This document shows positions 47,001 to 59,622 of a stretch of DNA of 64,000 nucleotides, in pieces. Below the pieces are notes generated by a model, which was not told the DNA's origin, did no database searches, and saw nothing but the letters and a program-made list of their open reading frames with translations. Each line of letters opens with the position of its first letter. The stretch's first letter is position 1. Position numbers and translations under genes: made by a program. Origin of the DNA: Sphagnum magellanicum (lineage: Eukaryota > Streptophyta > Sphagnopsida > Sphagnales > Sphagnaceae); assembly GCA_021904315.1 (NCBI GenBank), contig CM038919.1, positions 11,401,666-11,465,665 on the forward strand, in the 5' to 3' direction.

Positions 47001-47309
47001 CACAAGAAAATTCATGGGTACCATAACTTCTTCCTAAGTAAAAGAAGCAATACAAAGATTTACTACAAAGGTACATCCATCTTTTTGCCTTTAGTTGTAA
47101 ATGCCTTATAACCTCCACCTTGAAGCAACACAAAATTCAACTTTTGCCTTATGTTAAGTCAATAGGGTTAAATAAAAGAAGATGAATTTGAAATATATGG
47201 TGATCGTCAAGGAAGAGCTCTATAAGTTGTTGGAAAACAAGATTCAGTAGACTTGTGGAGATTATAAAATGGGTTTTTCTTAAGATATTAACTTTTTTTT
47301 AAAATGGTA
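44003..47309. other. Importin 3' flank and intergenic DNA
   Basis: The first few hundred bases are probably 3' UTR. Beyond that only short ORFs without recognisable features occur, and from about 46150 the DNA becomes AT-rich like the transposon blocks. Confidence 0.5.
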
Positions 47310-47590
47310 AATTGAAAGTATGCATCAATTACAAAGCTTTGAACAAGGTGACCACAAAATCTTTACCCTTTCACAATTTGCGAAAACATCTTCAAAGATG
47401 TGGCAGGGCACAAGATGTATGCATCTAAAGACAAGTATAATGGCTACCACCAAGTGAAAATTGATTTGAAAAACCAACTAAAGACCACATTTAGCACATT
47501 GTGGAAAACATTTTGTTACACATATGTTTGGTCTTTGTAATGCATTAAAGACATTTCAATGTTTGATGATCAAGGTTTTTGCATAATTTT
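47310..47590 (+). mobile_element. Ty3/gypsy reverse transcriptase fragment
   Basis: A degraded piece of gypsy RT reads KVCINYKALNKVTTKSLPF, followed after frameshifts by remnants of the segment that normally holds the GYHQ and FGL.NAP motifs (TTATGGCTACCACCAAGTG; GGTCTTTGTAATGCATT). It is interrupted by stops and ends abruptly before the copia fragment at 47620. Confidence 0.7.
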
Positions 47591-47619
47591 TAGGTCAAGT
47601 TTTAAGGATTAATCTAATC

Positions 47620-48010
47620 ACACTTAATTTATCAATTTAATTTTCATCTTCATATATTTTTCAGTATTATTGGTATGTTTTAGATTCCTAACATTCTCAT
47701 TCAATGAAAAGTTTAAACCTAGCTCCTCTTTACACATTTCAAATTGTGAATTAACAATTCCCTTTGTTAAAACATCAACCATAAGTTTTGTAAGATAGTA
47801 GCTAACTTGCACATCTCCTTTCTAGTAATGTGCTCACAAACAAAGTGATATTGAATGTTGATATGTTTTGTATTTGCATGATGAATTGGATTGTTTAACA
47901 ATGACATGCTACCATGACTATCATTGAAAATCATGGTTGGCTTCTATCATTGGAAACCAATTCTTTTAAAAGATTTAGTAGAACATATTGTCTAGGTGAA
48001 CAAAAAACAA
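47620..48010 (-). mobile_element. Ty1/copia RNase H tail fragment
   Basis: On the minus strand this reads as the end of copia pol: FNDSHGSMSL, NPIHHANTKHINIQYHFVCEHI, then a frame change and SYYLTKLMVDVLTKGIVNSQFE, the ADxLTK-type terminus. It abuts a gypsy fragment of the opposite orientation, so nested insertion or recombination is likely. Confidence 0.75.
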
Positions 48011-51000
48011 ATCAATCCTACTAGGTAAGAAAATTTATCAAAATAAAAGTTACAATAATTAGATTACTTAATGCAAATTTTATCGCATCATTATTCAAAG
48101 TGATGCACTACTCCTTCCAAAATTACACCTTGAGACATGTGACAATAGCTTTACTCATTGAAAATGAGTTGTTGGATAATGTAGGAATGCAAAGGACTTC
48201 ATGTAGAACTCCTTATAACTACATTTTCCCCCACTTTCATGTACATTGTCACACTTCCCTTTCTTGTTGCTTCTTAACACTACAACAAAATTAAATATGT
48301 TTCACCCCATCCATTATGACCAAGACGACTATAAAATCATTTCAACATGTAACCAACATGACTAAATTTGTATGTTTTGACTAACCCAAAATAGCTATTT
48401 GATTGCATTCAATTTTTTAATCAAAATAAACATTTCTACTAACATGCAAACAATGGCAAATCCTTGAGTAGATTGTAATGCTAGTCTCATGGGTGAATTT
48501 ATTCATAAGATTATGATAAGAATGATGATATGTCATCAAGCATGATTATTATGACTAAAACATATTATTTGTGTCAAGTCTTATGCAACATAATGTATGT
48601 ACAATGACCTTAAATTTTTAAGTAAATATAATTATGAATTAAAAACCCTTGAAATTTAAAATCAACTTATAATAATTATGTACTTCACATGTTAAATGAA
48701 ATTAATTGTATGATTAAATTATATATATGTGAAATTGATTGCAATTTTTCTTTTTTCTTTTTTTCGTTTTGAATAATAATTATTAATTTATTAAATCATT
48801 AATTAACACGTTGTAAAATAAAATTGGTGAAATGAAAAAGAAAAAGAAATAAAAGATGTAATCTAAACAATTATTTTTGAGTTTTAAACCAAAGTTAAGA
48901 TTCAAAACATTATGTTTGTATTTTAAAATGGGTATTAATTTATTTTTTAATTTTTACATTATGTTTATTAAATGTACCAATGTAATTAGGAAAATAAGAG
49001 TAATTAGATAAAATAATGAAATGAAGGTATGTAGGTTGTAAATGGGAATGAAGGCAGGTAAATAGGTGAATAATTACATAGGTACTTGTTAAAGGAAAGA
49101 TTCTAATTTCATGTGCTAGATTTTATTATTTACAATAATAATTTGGTAGTTTGAAATTATTCGAAATTGGTGGTTGTGGTCGAAAAACATTCTTTCCATT
49201 ATTTTAGGGGGAGGCTGACTTGCCTCTACCATTTTAATAATGTTCTAGAACATGGGTTTAAATTTAACCTTAGAAATAGGATTGAAGTTGACTTTCCACC
49301 CTTTTTTAATCTAGATGGGAATTGCCACATGTAATTTTGATAGTTGAAGGAAAAGTGGAGAGAATGTAAAATCTAGGCATTAAGTAGCCATTGCGTATTG
49401 TGGTAATGTCTAGCAACCTAGGGAAGGGTATGATTGGGATAAAAAGGTTGCATATGTGTGCAATTAGTTATAGTTTTATGTGTGAGGTTTTTAGAAGTTA
49501 ATTAAATGATGTTGTTAAACATTAGTAGAGGAAATGATTGGGGTACCAATAATGAACCTCATTTATTTGGTTGTTTTGGTGTTAATTTACACATTTCATT
49601 TAGTGCATGGAAAACAAACCTATTACTGTTTGAATGTCATCATATGTGATTGAAATCATTTATACTATTTAACTATTGCAATAAAAACAAATTAGATGCT
49701 TGTAGAGTTGTCGTAATATTTGTTTATGTGTTTTCTTGTGTTGTTGACTTATTATAGTAGAATAAATCTCTTCTTTTTTTCTTCAATTTTCTTGTTAAAT
49801 ACTAGTTTAATTACTCTAGTTTAATTCATTGATACAATAATATTAATGTAACAAAATCTTAGATCTACAACAATAGAACTATCTTTTTTTTTAATTTCAA
49901 ATTTTCATCATTGTTTTCTTCCAAATAGAAACCAAGGCAAAATATTGTGAAGGGCAAGCCAAAGACAACAAGGATCAAACAACTACTATGGAGGGAAAAC
50001 AAATAAAAACCAAAGTGAGAAAGTTAGTTACATGGTTGTTGCACAAGAATTGGACATCCCACCTTGGCAAAAGAAGTTGATATTAAACCTTACTCTTGGA
50101 GTGACACAATGCATTTGTTGTTAAAACTTAGTATATCATTGCATTGTTGCCCAACCATGAGATGTATTATTTCACAAGTCATCTACAAGTCTATTTGGGA
50201 ATAGGAGTAGTAGTACCTATGTTGGAAGCACACATCACCAAGAAGCAATTTAGTCATGTGGGCTTTTCAAGATTTGGAATAGAGAGAATTTTTTGGATTG
50301 CAACATTATTTGTTGTTATATCCAATATCATGAACCTCAAGGATATGGAGTTTTGGAGTATGAAGTAGGATGTCTAGGCTATATGTGCTTATGTAATAAT
50401 GTAGGTTAAAATAGAAATACTAGGAATATTACCATCGACACCAAATTGTTATTTCAAGCAGGTTGACATTTGACATGACATGAATGTATCATATATTGGA
50501 CCATGTGGTAAACCAAATGAAAGATGATCCAAAGTAATGGAAACAACTCATGGATCGTTTAAAAAAATTGCATGTCTTACTAACTTGGGGGATCATGTAA
50601 TGGAAGTAATTACTTAAAGAACTAACTATGAGTTCACCAAGTTTTAAGCCAATGATGCCCATCTTGGTATCAATCCATTTTGTTTGCATGTTGTTATTTT
50701 GTGCATACAACACTTGGTGGATAAACTAACCAAAAAAATCCTTTATTAACAAGATTATACATTATCAACATTGTTTGCCACATCCTTTGAAAAACAACCA
50801 AGTCATCAAATACCAAAGAGGAGAATGCATAACCACAACAAAAGAGAAAGCCGAGTCATCTAATATTGAAACCAATGACTATTTGATCCATGCCCAATTC
50901 ATAATATATGCCAAACCAAGTAGTCATAAAGGTTTTTAATTAATTGTTGTGTGGGGACATTATAACGATTAAGAAGGGGATACTATAATAAAATGGAAAA

Positions 51001-53555
51001 TGTTCATAGCAAGACGACATGTAACAAGTAAGACAAGTCAAAATGATGTAATAAGCCGAAATGTAAAATAAATTGAAATGCTAGAATAATATCTTATAAT
51101 TCAAGATGTTGACATTGAAAAAATAGTGTTATGCAAGTTGATATGTTTAGCATGTTGATACAATAGAAAAGAAATGAGAATGTGACAAATGAACATGTCA
51201 AGCAATTAAGCATTTGTAATTGTTTATAATTTAATATTTTAAAAAATAATTGAACAAAAAGGAGTTATAAGGATCATTTTTAGGATTATTCAAGGGATTT
51301 GAAGGGTTTGTTGACAAGTGTAAAAAGTTCTTGTGGAAGATGAAAGGAAGGAAGGGTGAAAAACATTTTAAAGCTTCATAGATTTAATGAATTCTAATGA
51401 ACATTTTCATTTTGTTTTTGTTTTTGCATTGCAATTACAAAGTAATGTAGGATTTTTCCAACATATGAAGTTTATTTTAATTAGTACATCTACATGGTAT
51501 TCATATTAATGGAGTAAGGCAAGGACCCACGGGTGACATTAATTAATTAATAATTAATAATTATTGTTAAAATGTATCATCAACATGAATTTATGTTTGA
51601 ATCTTAAGATCCCACCCCCACCAATGAAGATGATGGTGGTATGGGAGGTTTAAATTTCATCCCTTACTTAATAAAATTATTGATACATATTTTCTCTTTC
51701 CCTATTTCAAAATCATGTGTCATTTCCACAATGAACCTTAACCTTAAATTCAAAATAACAAATTTTAACCCTAAATCAAGATGATGAACTTATGGGTTTA
51801 CCTTAACCCTAACTTAAGGCACCTTCACCCACAAAAAAATTTCATAAGGCCAACAAAACTTTGACACACAATGAACACAATAAAAGTGGTTTATTGGCTA
51901 TCAACCTAATTTCACTTGCACAAACAATCAACGAAACAATTGATGATCAAAATTGGAATACATATTCACAATAGTGCCAACATTATTACACCTTAATCCT
52001 TCCCATTAACTTCTAACCTAGTTTAGGGAAAATGCATAAGCTAAAAGTGGCTTACGAACCTTTTAATGCAATAATTATTGTCCTAAGAACACGCCATGAA
52101 ATACCAAGTATCTCCATGGTATTTGAAACTTGCATATCAAAATTTCATTCCAAATTGTTGAGCCTAGCTTTAGGGTGTATGAAATTCGCATTTTGAAATT
52201 AAATTCAAGAATGTTAAGTGAAACCATGGCCAACATTTTCCCAAACCAAGGTTATAACACAAGCGCACCCTTAAACAACACAATATGAGAATAAAAAATT
52301 TCATGCAATATAATTTCCACTTTAGTGGTTTTCACACATGAATCATGACAAGAATTCCAAAATCCCCCATGTTTGCTCATGGCATAGTCCTCCACCACAT
52401 GTAGGTCGCAAGAATAGGTTTTGCCAACAAACACAAAACATTTCATGAAACTAGGCTAGAAACCATCCCCATAAACACCTCATTTGCATAAGAAAAAATC
52501 ATTTGCAAATTTTTATTTCCAAACAATTTGAAACTTCACACATGAGAAATATTCATCCTTGAAAGCTCACTGGTGTAGAGAACACTCAATTTCACAATCC
52601 ACCTTTTTATAGGTGAGGTGTGAATTGTCAAAGAATAAATGGAAATTAATTGACCAAATTGGAAAATCAGCCTTTGGATTCCCAAAATTTTTGACTCCAA
52701 AATCTTTGTAACTTTGTAAGTGTGTAGTTTTCATTTCGAAATACTCACCAATCAAACCATGCTTCAATTAGACTCTATATGTGGAAGATATGGATAAAAA
52801 AAAAACTAATTAATTCCAAAATAAAATTTGAAATCATTTAAAACTAGTTTTTATTATTTAGTCACAAGGTGTTCATTGTTTGAAATTTTTTTGGTCATAA
52901 AGGTCAAGGTGTTTGGTGTATGGTCTTAGGTTGGCTATTTGAAAAATAACCCACTCACACAATTATTAGCCCACATTTGGCTACAAGCATGGATGGTAAA
53001 ATAACATCCAAATTATGGATGAAAACCTTTCCATGGGATGAAAAGTTGAAAATATTAAAATAAAAAATAAAAACCTAACCACATGGTAGGTTTGAGTTGG
53101 TGTTGAACTTGTTAGTTAGTTTGGGATTGTGAAAAAAACAAAAAATAAAAAGGGGAGGTCTAGATTGGACCCCCTTCTTATCCCAAGCTTCCCCCAAGGC
53201 TTGTGAACCTCCTAAACTTGTCGAACTTGGTAGAATTGCGAGAGGTTTGGACAAAACTCCAATGGTAAGATGATGATGGTAATGGAATTTGGCTCCTCCC
53301 ACTACCATCCTCCTCCCCTTATTTTTGAAACAATAAATGGCACTTTCTTTTGTTAGTGATGCATGACCACAATGACAATGATGGTGACAAAGAGGAGGTG
53401 GAAAGTATCTCCCCCACCTTGTTATGTTGCAATTAAAAACCCACTAAGAGCTTGGAGCTTTAGTAGTGATGGTGATGGTGGGTGTGAACAAGATCATGGA
53501 TCTTGTAGGTGAAGATTAGGCCTTATGATGTGTGGACATTCAAGCACAATTCATG
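48011..53555. other. AT-rich intergenic block with repeat remnants
   Basis: No gene is recognised. CACTACAACAAAA at 48278-48290 resembles the left end of a CACTA-type transposon, and a GGTA-like run follows near 49027-49085, as in the CACTA-like elements at 6611 and 23570; no right end was found. The best ORF (50144-50368, 74 aa) has no recognised features. Confidence 0.45.
52980..53500 (+). repeat. Dispersed repeat, copy 2
   Basis: This is the diverged partner of 27050-27740, in the same orientation, with AAATTATGGATGAAAA, AGGGGAGGTCTAGATTGGACCCCC, CAAGCTTCCCCCAAG and a GATGGTGATGGTGG run as anchors. It is followed directly by a gypsy integrase tail, which copy 1 is not. Confidence 0.6.
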
Positions 53556-54065
53556 TTAACTTCAAAGAGGTGCAAAGGCAATACAAGCAAAATGTTGCTA
53601 AACATTGGAACAAACAACCCAACTTCAAGGTTGGAGACCAAGTTTGGTTTCAATAATAAATTATCAAAATAACAAGAAAAATTGAATTGTTAAACATGGT
53701 ACATTCACTATCAACAAATATATAATTATGGTGGCCTTTTGGTTTAAGCTTATAAATTCCATGAGATCCATTCTATGTTTCATTTTCGGAGCCCTACCAT
53801 GTATCCACTATCCTAGAAAGAATTTTAAACTACTTTCACCTATTGAAATCAATGGTGAATAAGAATATAAATTTTTGAAAATTCGATTCTAGGTTGTCAT
53901 ATTGTCAATTGCAATACCTCACCCATTGGTGAAGCTATGACATTATTGAATGAACATGGGAATTAACTTGACATTAAAAAAATTCCTTTGACAAGGTAAA
54001 ATAATTTCATCAAAAATATCCAAAAAAGCCCAAACCATTCCTCATGGAATTCATTAGAAGTGATG
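53556..54065 (+). mobile_element. Ty3/gypsy integrase C-terminus with chromodomain
   Basis: Frame-shifting pieces read FKEVQRQYKQNVAKHWNK, FKVGDQVWFQ, then FSEPYHVSTI and YLTHWxSYDIIExTWE. This is the order expected for the end of a chromovirus polyprotein: the integrase C-terminal GDQVW segment and then a chromodomain (xYLVKWxGY...TWEP in intact copies). Stops are frequent. It may belong to the same insertion as the RT fragment at 47310, split by later insertions. Confidence 0.7.
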
Positions 54066-56397
54066 TCACAAATGATGTCCCATAATAGTTAGAAACATAA
54101 TGCTAATACCATCACCAACATCATCATGGATAAAATTCACCCACTATTCATACACAATGTAGTTAATAATGTGTTAAAAAAGGTTCCTTAAAATATTTTG
54201 AGATATTTCCATGGGAGTTTCCTTGAGTTATGTCTCCAAATGTATATAAATAATATGATATAAACCAATAATTTTACAATATGAAGGGGTTTAATTATTG
54301 AATATTAACTTGTAGTTAGTATTTGTGGGTCCCTTATGGTTGTAAATATGTGGGGCTCATGTATTTTTAACCTTGAATAATATGATATATATTTTTCATA
54401 TAATACAAGTAAATTTGTATGACATTGCATTTTGGGTCATCATCAAAATTGTTTCATAACATTGAACATATTAAGAAATAAGAAGTTGAAAACGTTTTGT
54501 CATATATAATAATGACTAACGTGGTTCATGTTGTTGAACACATATTGTAATAATGAATGAAGCTTGAAAGGACAAATGGTACATCTTATTTAAACTAAGT
54601 TTCAAATTCAAATTTCATTCAAATTCAAACTTTGATCATTATTGAATTTTCTATGAAAAAAAAAACACAAAATTCAATATCTTTTTCACCTTTGGTTTGA
54701 AAATTATGAAATTGTCTCCATAAACCCACTTTCATTAAGTTGACGTTAAAATTTGTAAAGAAACAAACCTAAATGTAAATAATGATGTTAATACATTTTT
54801 CTATAATTCTTAACTTCATGGAAAACATATGATAATCAAATAGTTGTATTGAAAGATGAGATGTTCATGTGTGGGAAGGGTGATGTCTTGAACATTGTAT
54901 AAAATTAGGTTGGTTTATTTACCTTGAAATTTACATAAATTTTATGCTTTCATCTTGCAAGGCACCACCTAATGAAGTCATTGCAAATGACAAAAAAAAA
55001 GCCTTGCTTGATATCATCATTGGTGCTTTGTGTGACTTGTGTTAGCAAGTTTGACCTCTAAATAAGCAAAAGAACCTTTTGTGTTTTTATTTGATGATTA
55101 ACTTTTCTTTATATGTTATGAAATTGAACATTTTGACTAAACAATTTCATGAATTATTTGAACAAACTAATATCACAAATGGTTTTATGTATCAAATGAA
55201 GGATGAAAAATTTGAAAATTCAATATTGAAAAATCACGTGAAGAATCTTAATACATTTTATGGATTAAGGTGATCTTTTGTGAAGTATTAAACTTGATTA
55301 GTAATGTGAAATTGTCATTGGACTCTAATGAAATTATCATTTATGGATTACAGACTTGATTGTGTACCATTTTTTATTCATGACAATTGTTTTATACATG
55401 TTATAATGTATAATAGAATACTAAAGTATAAGAAATTAAATCCTTTGTGAATCCTTTGCTTCCCATCACATTCCATATTCTTGCTACACTTGGAAAGCCC
55501 TTGATGAGTAAGGGCACACCAAGTGGTTTTGTATTGTTGAGACCTATGGTGCAAAAGTTATTGAATATTGAAAAACAAATCATTGAAAATTTAATAAAAT
55601 AAATTTAGGGAACCTAGGGTGTGCTCTTGGTATAGTTGTAAAGACCTCAATGAGTAGGATTTTATGCAAATGTTTTTGTAGTTTTTAGAATTGACGTGCA
55701 AAATGTATTGAATTTTGATTATTTTTTATCATTGAAAATTCAATAAAAAAATTCTACTAAATTACAAAAAAATTGGTTTTGATGAAAGGAAAAAAATAGT
55801 TGGGTAACAAATTCACACTTGGGCCAACAACATAGGCCACACTAATGATATGTTATATCTAAGTTAATTTGGCAAAGTTACAATTTCAATTTGCGGATTG
55901 AAATATGTTGCATACCTACCTATAAGATTATATATTATGAATGAGACAAGGATTGTCAATTTGTCACTTTAAGCATAAATGAAAAAAATGAGGGAAGGGG
56001 GGGGGGGAAGAAGAGTCTTTTAAAAATGATTTCAATTTTTGGCAATTTTAAAAGGGGGAATAGTCGACAGAATAATATGTACAATATTTTTTGAAAAAAT
56101 ATTCGCCAAATGGCGAAAATTGGCCACAGAAAAGACGCTGACTGGTAGGTAAGTACCCTGAACTCTGAACTCTGCGGGAAAGGGCAAAAGTGCATGTTTT
56201 GAGCACAAATGCTTTTAAAGGAACTTTTCTTGTCTAGGGTTTAGGGTTCGCTTTTAGGGTTAGCTTCAGGGGTTTTTCTCGGGAGTTTTCTTCTTTGTCT
56301 CCGTGCTTTGCTTTTGCACCTCTGATGTTTTGGTGTTGCGGTTCAGCAATCGATCATCGTCAAATCTTTTCTTGTCTTGTCTCTCTTCGGTTCGACA
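54066..56397. other. AT-rich intergenic DNA and antiporter leader
   Basis: No gene is recognised up to about 56000. A run of ten G occurs near 55998-56008. From about 56140 the composition rises and a TAGGGTTTAGGGTT telomere-like word (56236-56249) lies about 150 bases before the antiporter start codon, a common position for telo-box elements in plant promoters. Confidence 0.45.
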
Positions 56398-59300
56398 ATG
56401 GCCTTAGCTGCAGCATCTCAATTTCTGCAGCCGCGTCGTCATTCAACTCAATTGTCTGCGCAGAGACCACCGAGTCTGCTGCGTTCACGAGTTCATACAA
56501 TAGCTTTTCTCCGGCCTGCTGGCCCTGCTGCTGCTGAATCGACGTCAGGGGGGCCGTCCGGGAACTGGAACAAGTTGTGTTGTAGAAGAAGGCAAGAGTT
56601 GCTGAGAATTCGGCCTCTGGTTCTACCACCATCTCATAAAAATGTGTCAGTTAGAGCTGCGGATGATGGAAGAGGTGAAGTCCCGAGCAAGGTAATGAAG
56701 AATATATGGAGACTCTTGAGAGTCATTGAATCAGAACTTGAACTTGATGCACTAATTTTTTTTCTTCTATTTTCTCTGTTTTTCCTATTTATTTATTTCT
56801 TCTTCTTCCCCATGCTCAGGCCGAGTTCAATGATTGAAGGATTAGTAAGTGCTGAAGAAAGAAAAAAATTGTGTTGGCGAGGGATGACGGTGCCAGGGCT
56901 TCACAGTTTCGGAAGAGTTGGAAACACCAACTGATGGATCACCTGCAGGAACCTGTGATCCTCTTTGCTCTGTGGACGACATGAGCTCCATGGATTTCCA
57001 AGCCAGTTATAAGCCAAAGTCAGACTTACTCAAAGCTGTCACTGTGAGCACTGCATTGTTAGGCGGAGCTGCCATTATCAACCATTCTTGGGTTGCAGAG
57101 AATCAGGTATGTGGATTGCAATGGGGCAGTGTATGTTTTTGGATGTCTCCTCAATGTGTCACCCAGGCTTGCTTCATATTTTCCAATGAGCCTTCCATGT
57201 CTGACCTTTGAATTGAGCATGTCTGTGGCGAGTTTCAGAACCTGGCAATGGTGGCAGTATTCACAGCAGGATACATGGGCATTGTGTTTGAGGAGTTCCT
57301 GGCCTTCAACAAGAGTGGTGTTGCGCTGCTGATGGCAGTATCGCTCTGGGTGATTCTCAGTCTTGGGGTAAAACCTTCTAAACTGTTGTTGAGCCCTTCA
57401 TTGTTTTCTTCCAGGCTTTTCAAAAATTCTCCAGAAAGTGCAGAGTCTCCAGAAAGTCTGCATGTTGTAGTTGAAAACAGGAATTAAGTATAAAGGGCCA
57501 AAAACAATTGTGGCAGGCACCATCAGCTGACATCGCAGCAACGCAGCTCAGAGAGACCTCAGCTGAAGTGAGTGAGATCGTGTTTTTCTTGATGGGCGCC
57601 ATGACTATTGTGGAAATTGTTGATTCGCACCAGGGCTTCAAAATAGTGACTGATTCCATTACAACTCGCAATCCTCGTCTCCTTCTTTGGGTGGTAGGTG
57701 CGCCTCTCATTTTATTTTTTCTCTCATCCCTTCACACCAAGAAGTGTCTGCTCATTATTGCTTCCAAGCTGCTTCTGTGACAGAGTGAATGATTTTCTTT
57801 GAATTTGGAAATTTTGGAATTAAAACCATGATGGTCAGGTTGCATCAGTCTAACGAAAAACTTCATATATAAAAGGACATGACTGCTGCTAAGCTTCTGT
57901 ATAAATGGAACAGGTTGGTGTTATAACGTTCTTTCTGAGCTCAGTTCTGGATAACCTGACCTCAACCATTGTCATGGTGTCTCTTCTGCGCAAGCTTGTC
58001 AGTAATCCTGAGCAACGCAGGTATGGCTTGTTCTTTTATCCAGAGCTACAACAGAATCAGTCATGACATATAGGTGACTTTCAAATGGATTTGCTGATGG
58101 ACATGGCAGTTGGCTGTGCCAGGTTTCTAGGGGCTGTTGTGGTGATAGCAGCAAATGCAGGAGGTGCATGGACACCCATAGGTGATGTGACCACTACCAT
58201 GCTTTGGATTCACGGTCAAATTTCGACACTGCGTACCATGCAGGTATACTGTGCCTTTCACTTGGACCCTTGAACAACAAGAGCTGGATTATGTTCTGGA
58301 AATCGCATTGGTTCCTTATAGGGAGTGTTAAATGTGATGAAGAGGCTGCTGTTCCTTGAAAGGCCTGAAGATCATGGTCTGGATAAAATCCTGCAGTTAA
58401 TGTGAACACTCTCTGTTATGGCAGGACCTGTTTCTTCCATCCATGGTTTCATTAGCGGTCCCTCTTGCCCTCATGACCCTGAGCAGGTAGGTGGCCACAA
58501 CTATTCCTTCTCCCCTTGTTGTATTCCTTGTTTTTCTTGCAAGTCTGAAGACATAATGCTCACTGAAATGCTTGATTGCAGTGAAGCTGCTGACAAGCAG
58601 GTGATGGCACCGATTTTGACATCAGAGCCAATGGCTCCAAGAGGGCGCCTTGTATTTGGGGTTGGTTTGGGAGCGCTTTTGTTTGTTCCAGTTTTCAAAG
58701 CCGTGACAGGGCTACCCCCCTACCTGGGTATACTGTTGGGCCTTGGTGCACTTTGGCTGCTAACAGACACAATCCATTATGGTGAACCTGAACGCCAGAG
58801 GTTGAAAGTTCCTCAAGCTCTTTCACGAATTGACACTCAAGGAGTTCTGTTCTTCCTCGGTATTCTCCTCTCAGTTGGAAGGTATGTTGATTAGTTGCCA
58901 GCAACATGTGATCGAGTACATGATCTTCTGTGAATCCACTCTGCTTACTCTCTAAACTAAACTCAAATTCACCTAGTTACATCATTGGTGTATGGGTCTG
59001 TTGTTGACAGAGGAGGTTTTGTTGGTTGGAGGACAGTTTGCAATCTGCAGGGATCCTGACTGACCTGGCGACATATCTCAATTCACACATACCAAGTGTG
59101 GAGCTGATTGCAACTGCAATAGGGCTTGCATCTGCAGTTATCGATAATGTACCCCTGGTGGCAGCCACCATGGGTATGTACAGCATCTCCTCTTTCCCTA
59201 TGGATGCAGAGATCTGGCAACTGATAGCCTACTGTGCTGGGACTGGTGGATCCATTCTCATCATTGGTTCTGCAGCTGGTGTCGCATATATGGGCATGGA

Positions 59301-59622
59301 AAAGGCAGACTTCTTCTGGTACTTGCGGAAGGTATGTACTGTGTTTGTGGTCCATTCTGTCTGGAACTTGACAAAAATTGCAGCACAATTCACTCTCGCT
59401 CTCTGAGTGTAGAATCCAGTTTGTCCTTTGAGTTAGTCAGTCTCTCATGATTAATATCATGGTGTCTGTCATTACTGAGGAAAATGAAAGTGTTGGCAGG
59501 TGAGTGGGTTTGCCTTGGCTGGATATGTGGCGGGAATTGGAACATACTTGGCAGCAAATCAACTGCATGGCCCGGTTTTGGGTTTGCTTTCTGATCTCCC
59601 TCCCCCAGTACCAGGCCTTTAG
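56398..59622 (+). CDS. NHD1: Plastid NhaD-type Na+/H+ antiporter
   Basis: This is a complete 10-exon gene for about 605 aa, an NhaD-family sodium/proton antiporter close to Arabidopsis NHD1 of the chloroplast envelope. Exons: 56398-56691, 56897-57106, 57239-57367, 57517-57693, 57914-58020, 58123-58243, 58425-58486, 58582-58881, 59037-59331, 59500-59622. Residues 1 to about 90 look like a chloroplast transit peptide (A, S, R, P-rich, few acids). The membrane part carries family motifs: GYMGIVFEE, AEVSEIVFFLMGAMTIVEIVD, SSVLDNLTSTIVMV, GGAWTPIGDVTTTMLW, FGVGLGALLFVPVFKA, IDNVPLVAATMGMY, GTGGSILIIGSAAG. The acceptor of exon 2 (56896) is weak; the stronger one at 56820 leads to an immediate in-frame stop. 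The start is the first ATG that gives a transit peptide; in-frame codons upstream are not needed. Confidence 0.93.

Noticed and set aside
50144-50368. A 74-codon ORF in an AT-rich block
   Set aside because: Hydrophobic with no recognised domain, surrounded by decayed repeat DNA; likely chance.
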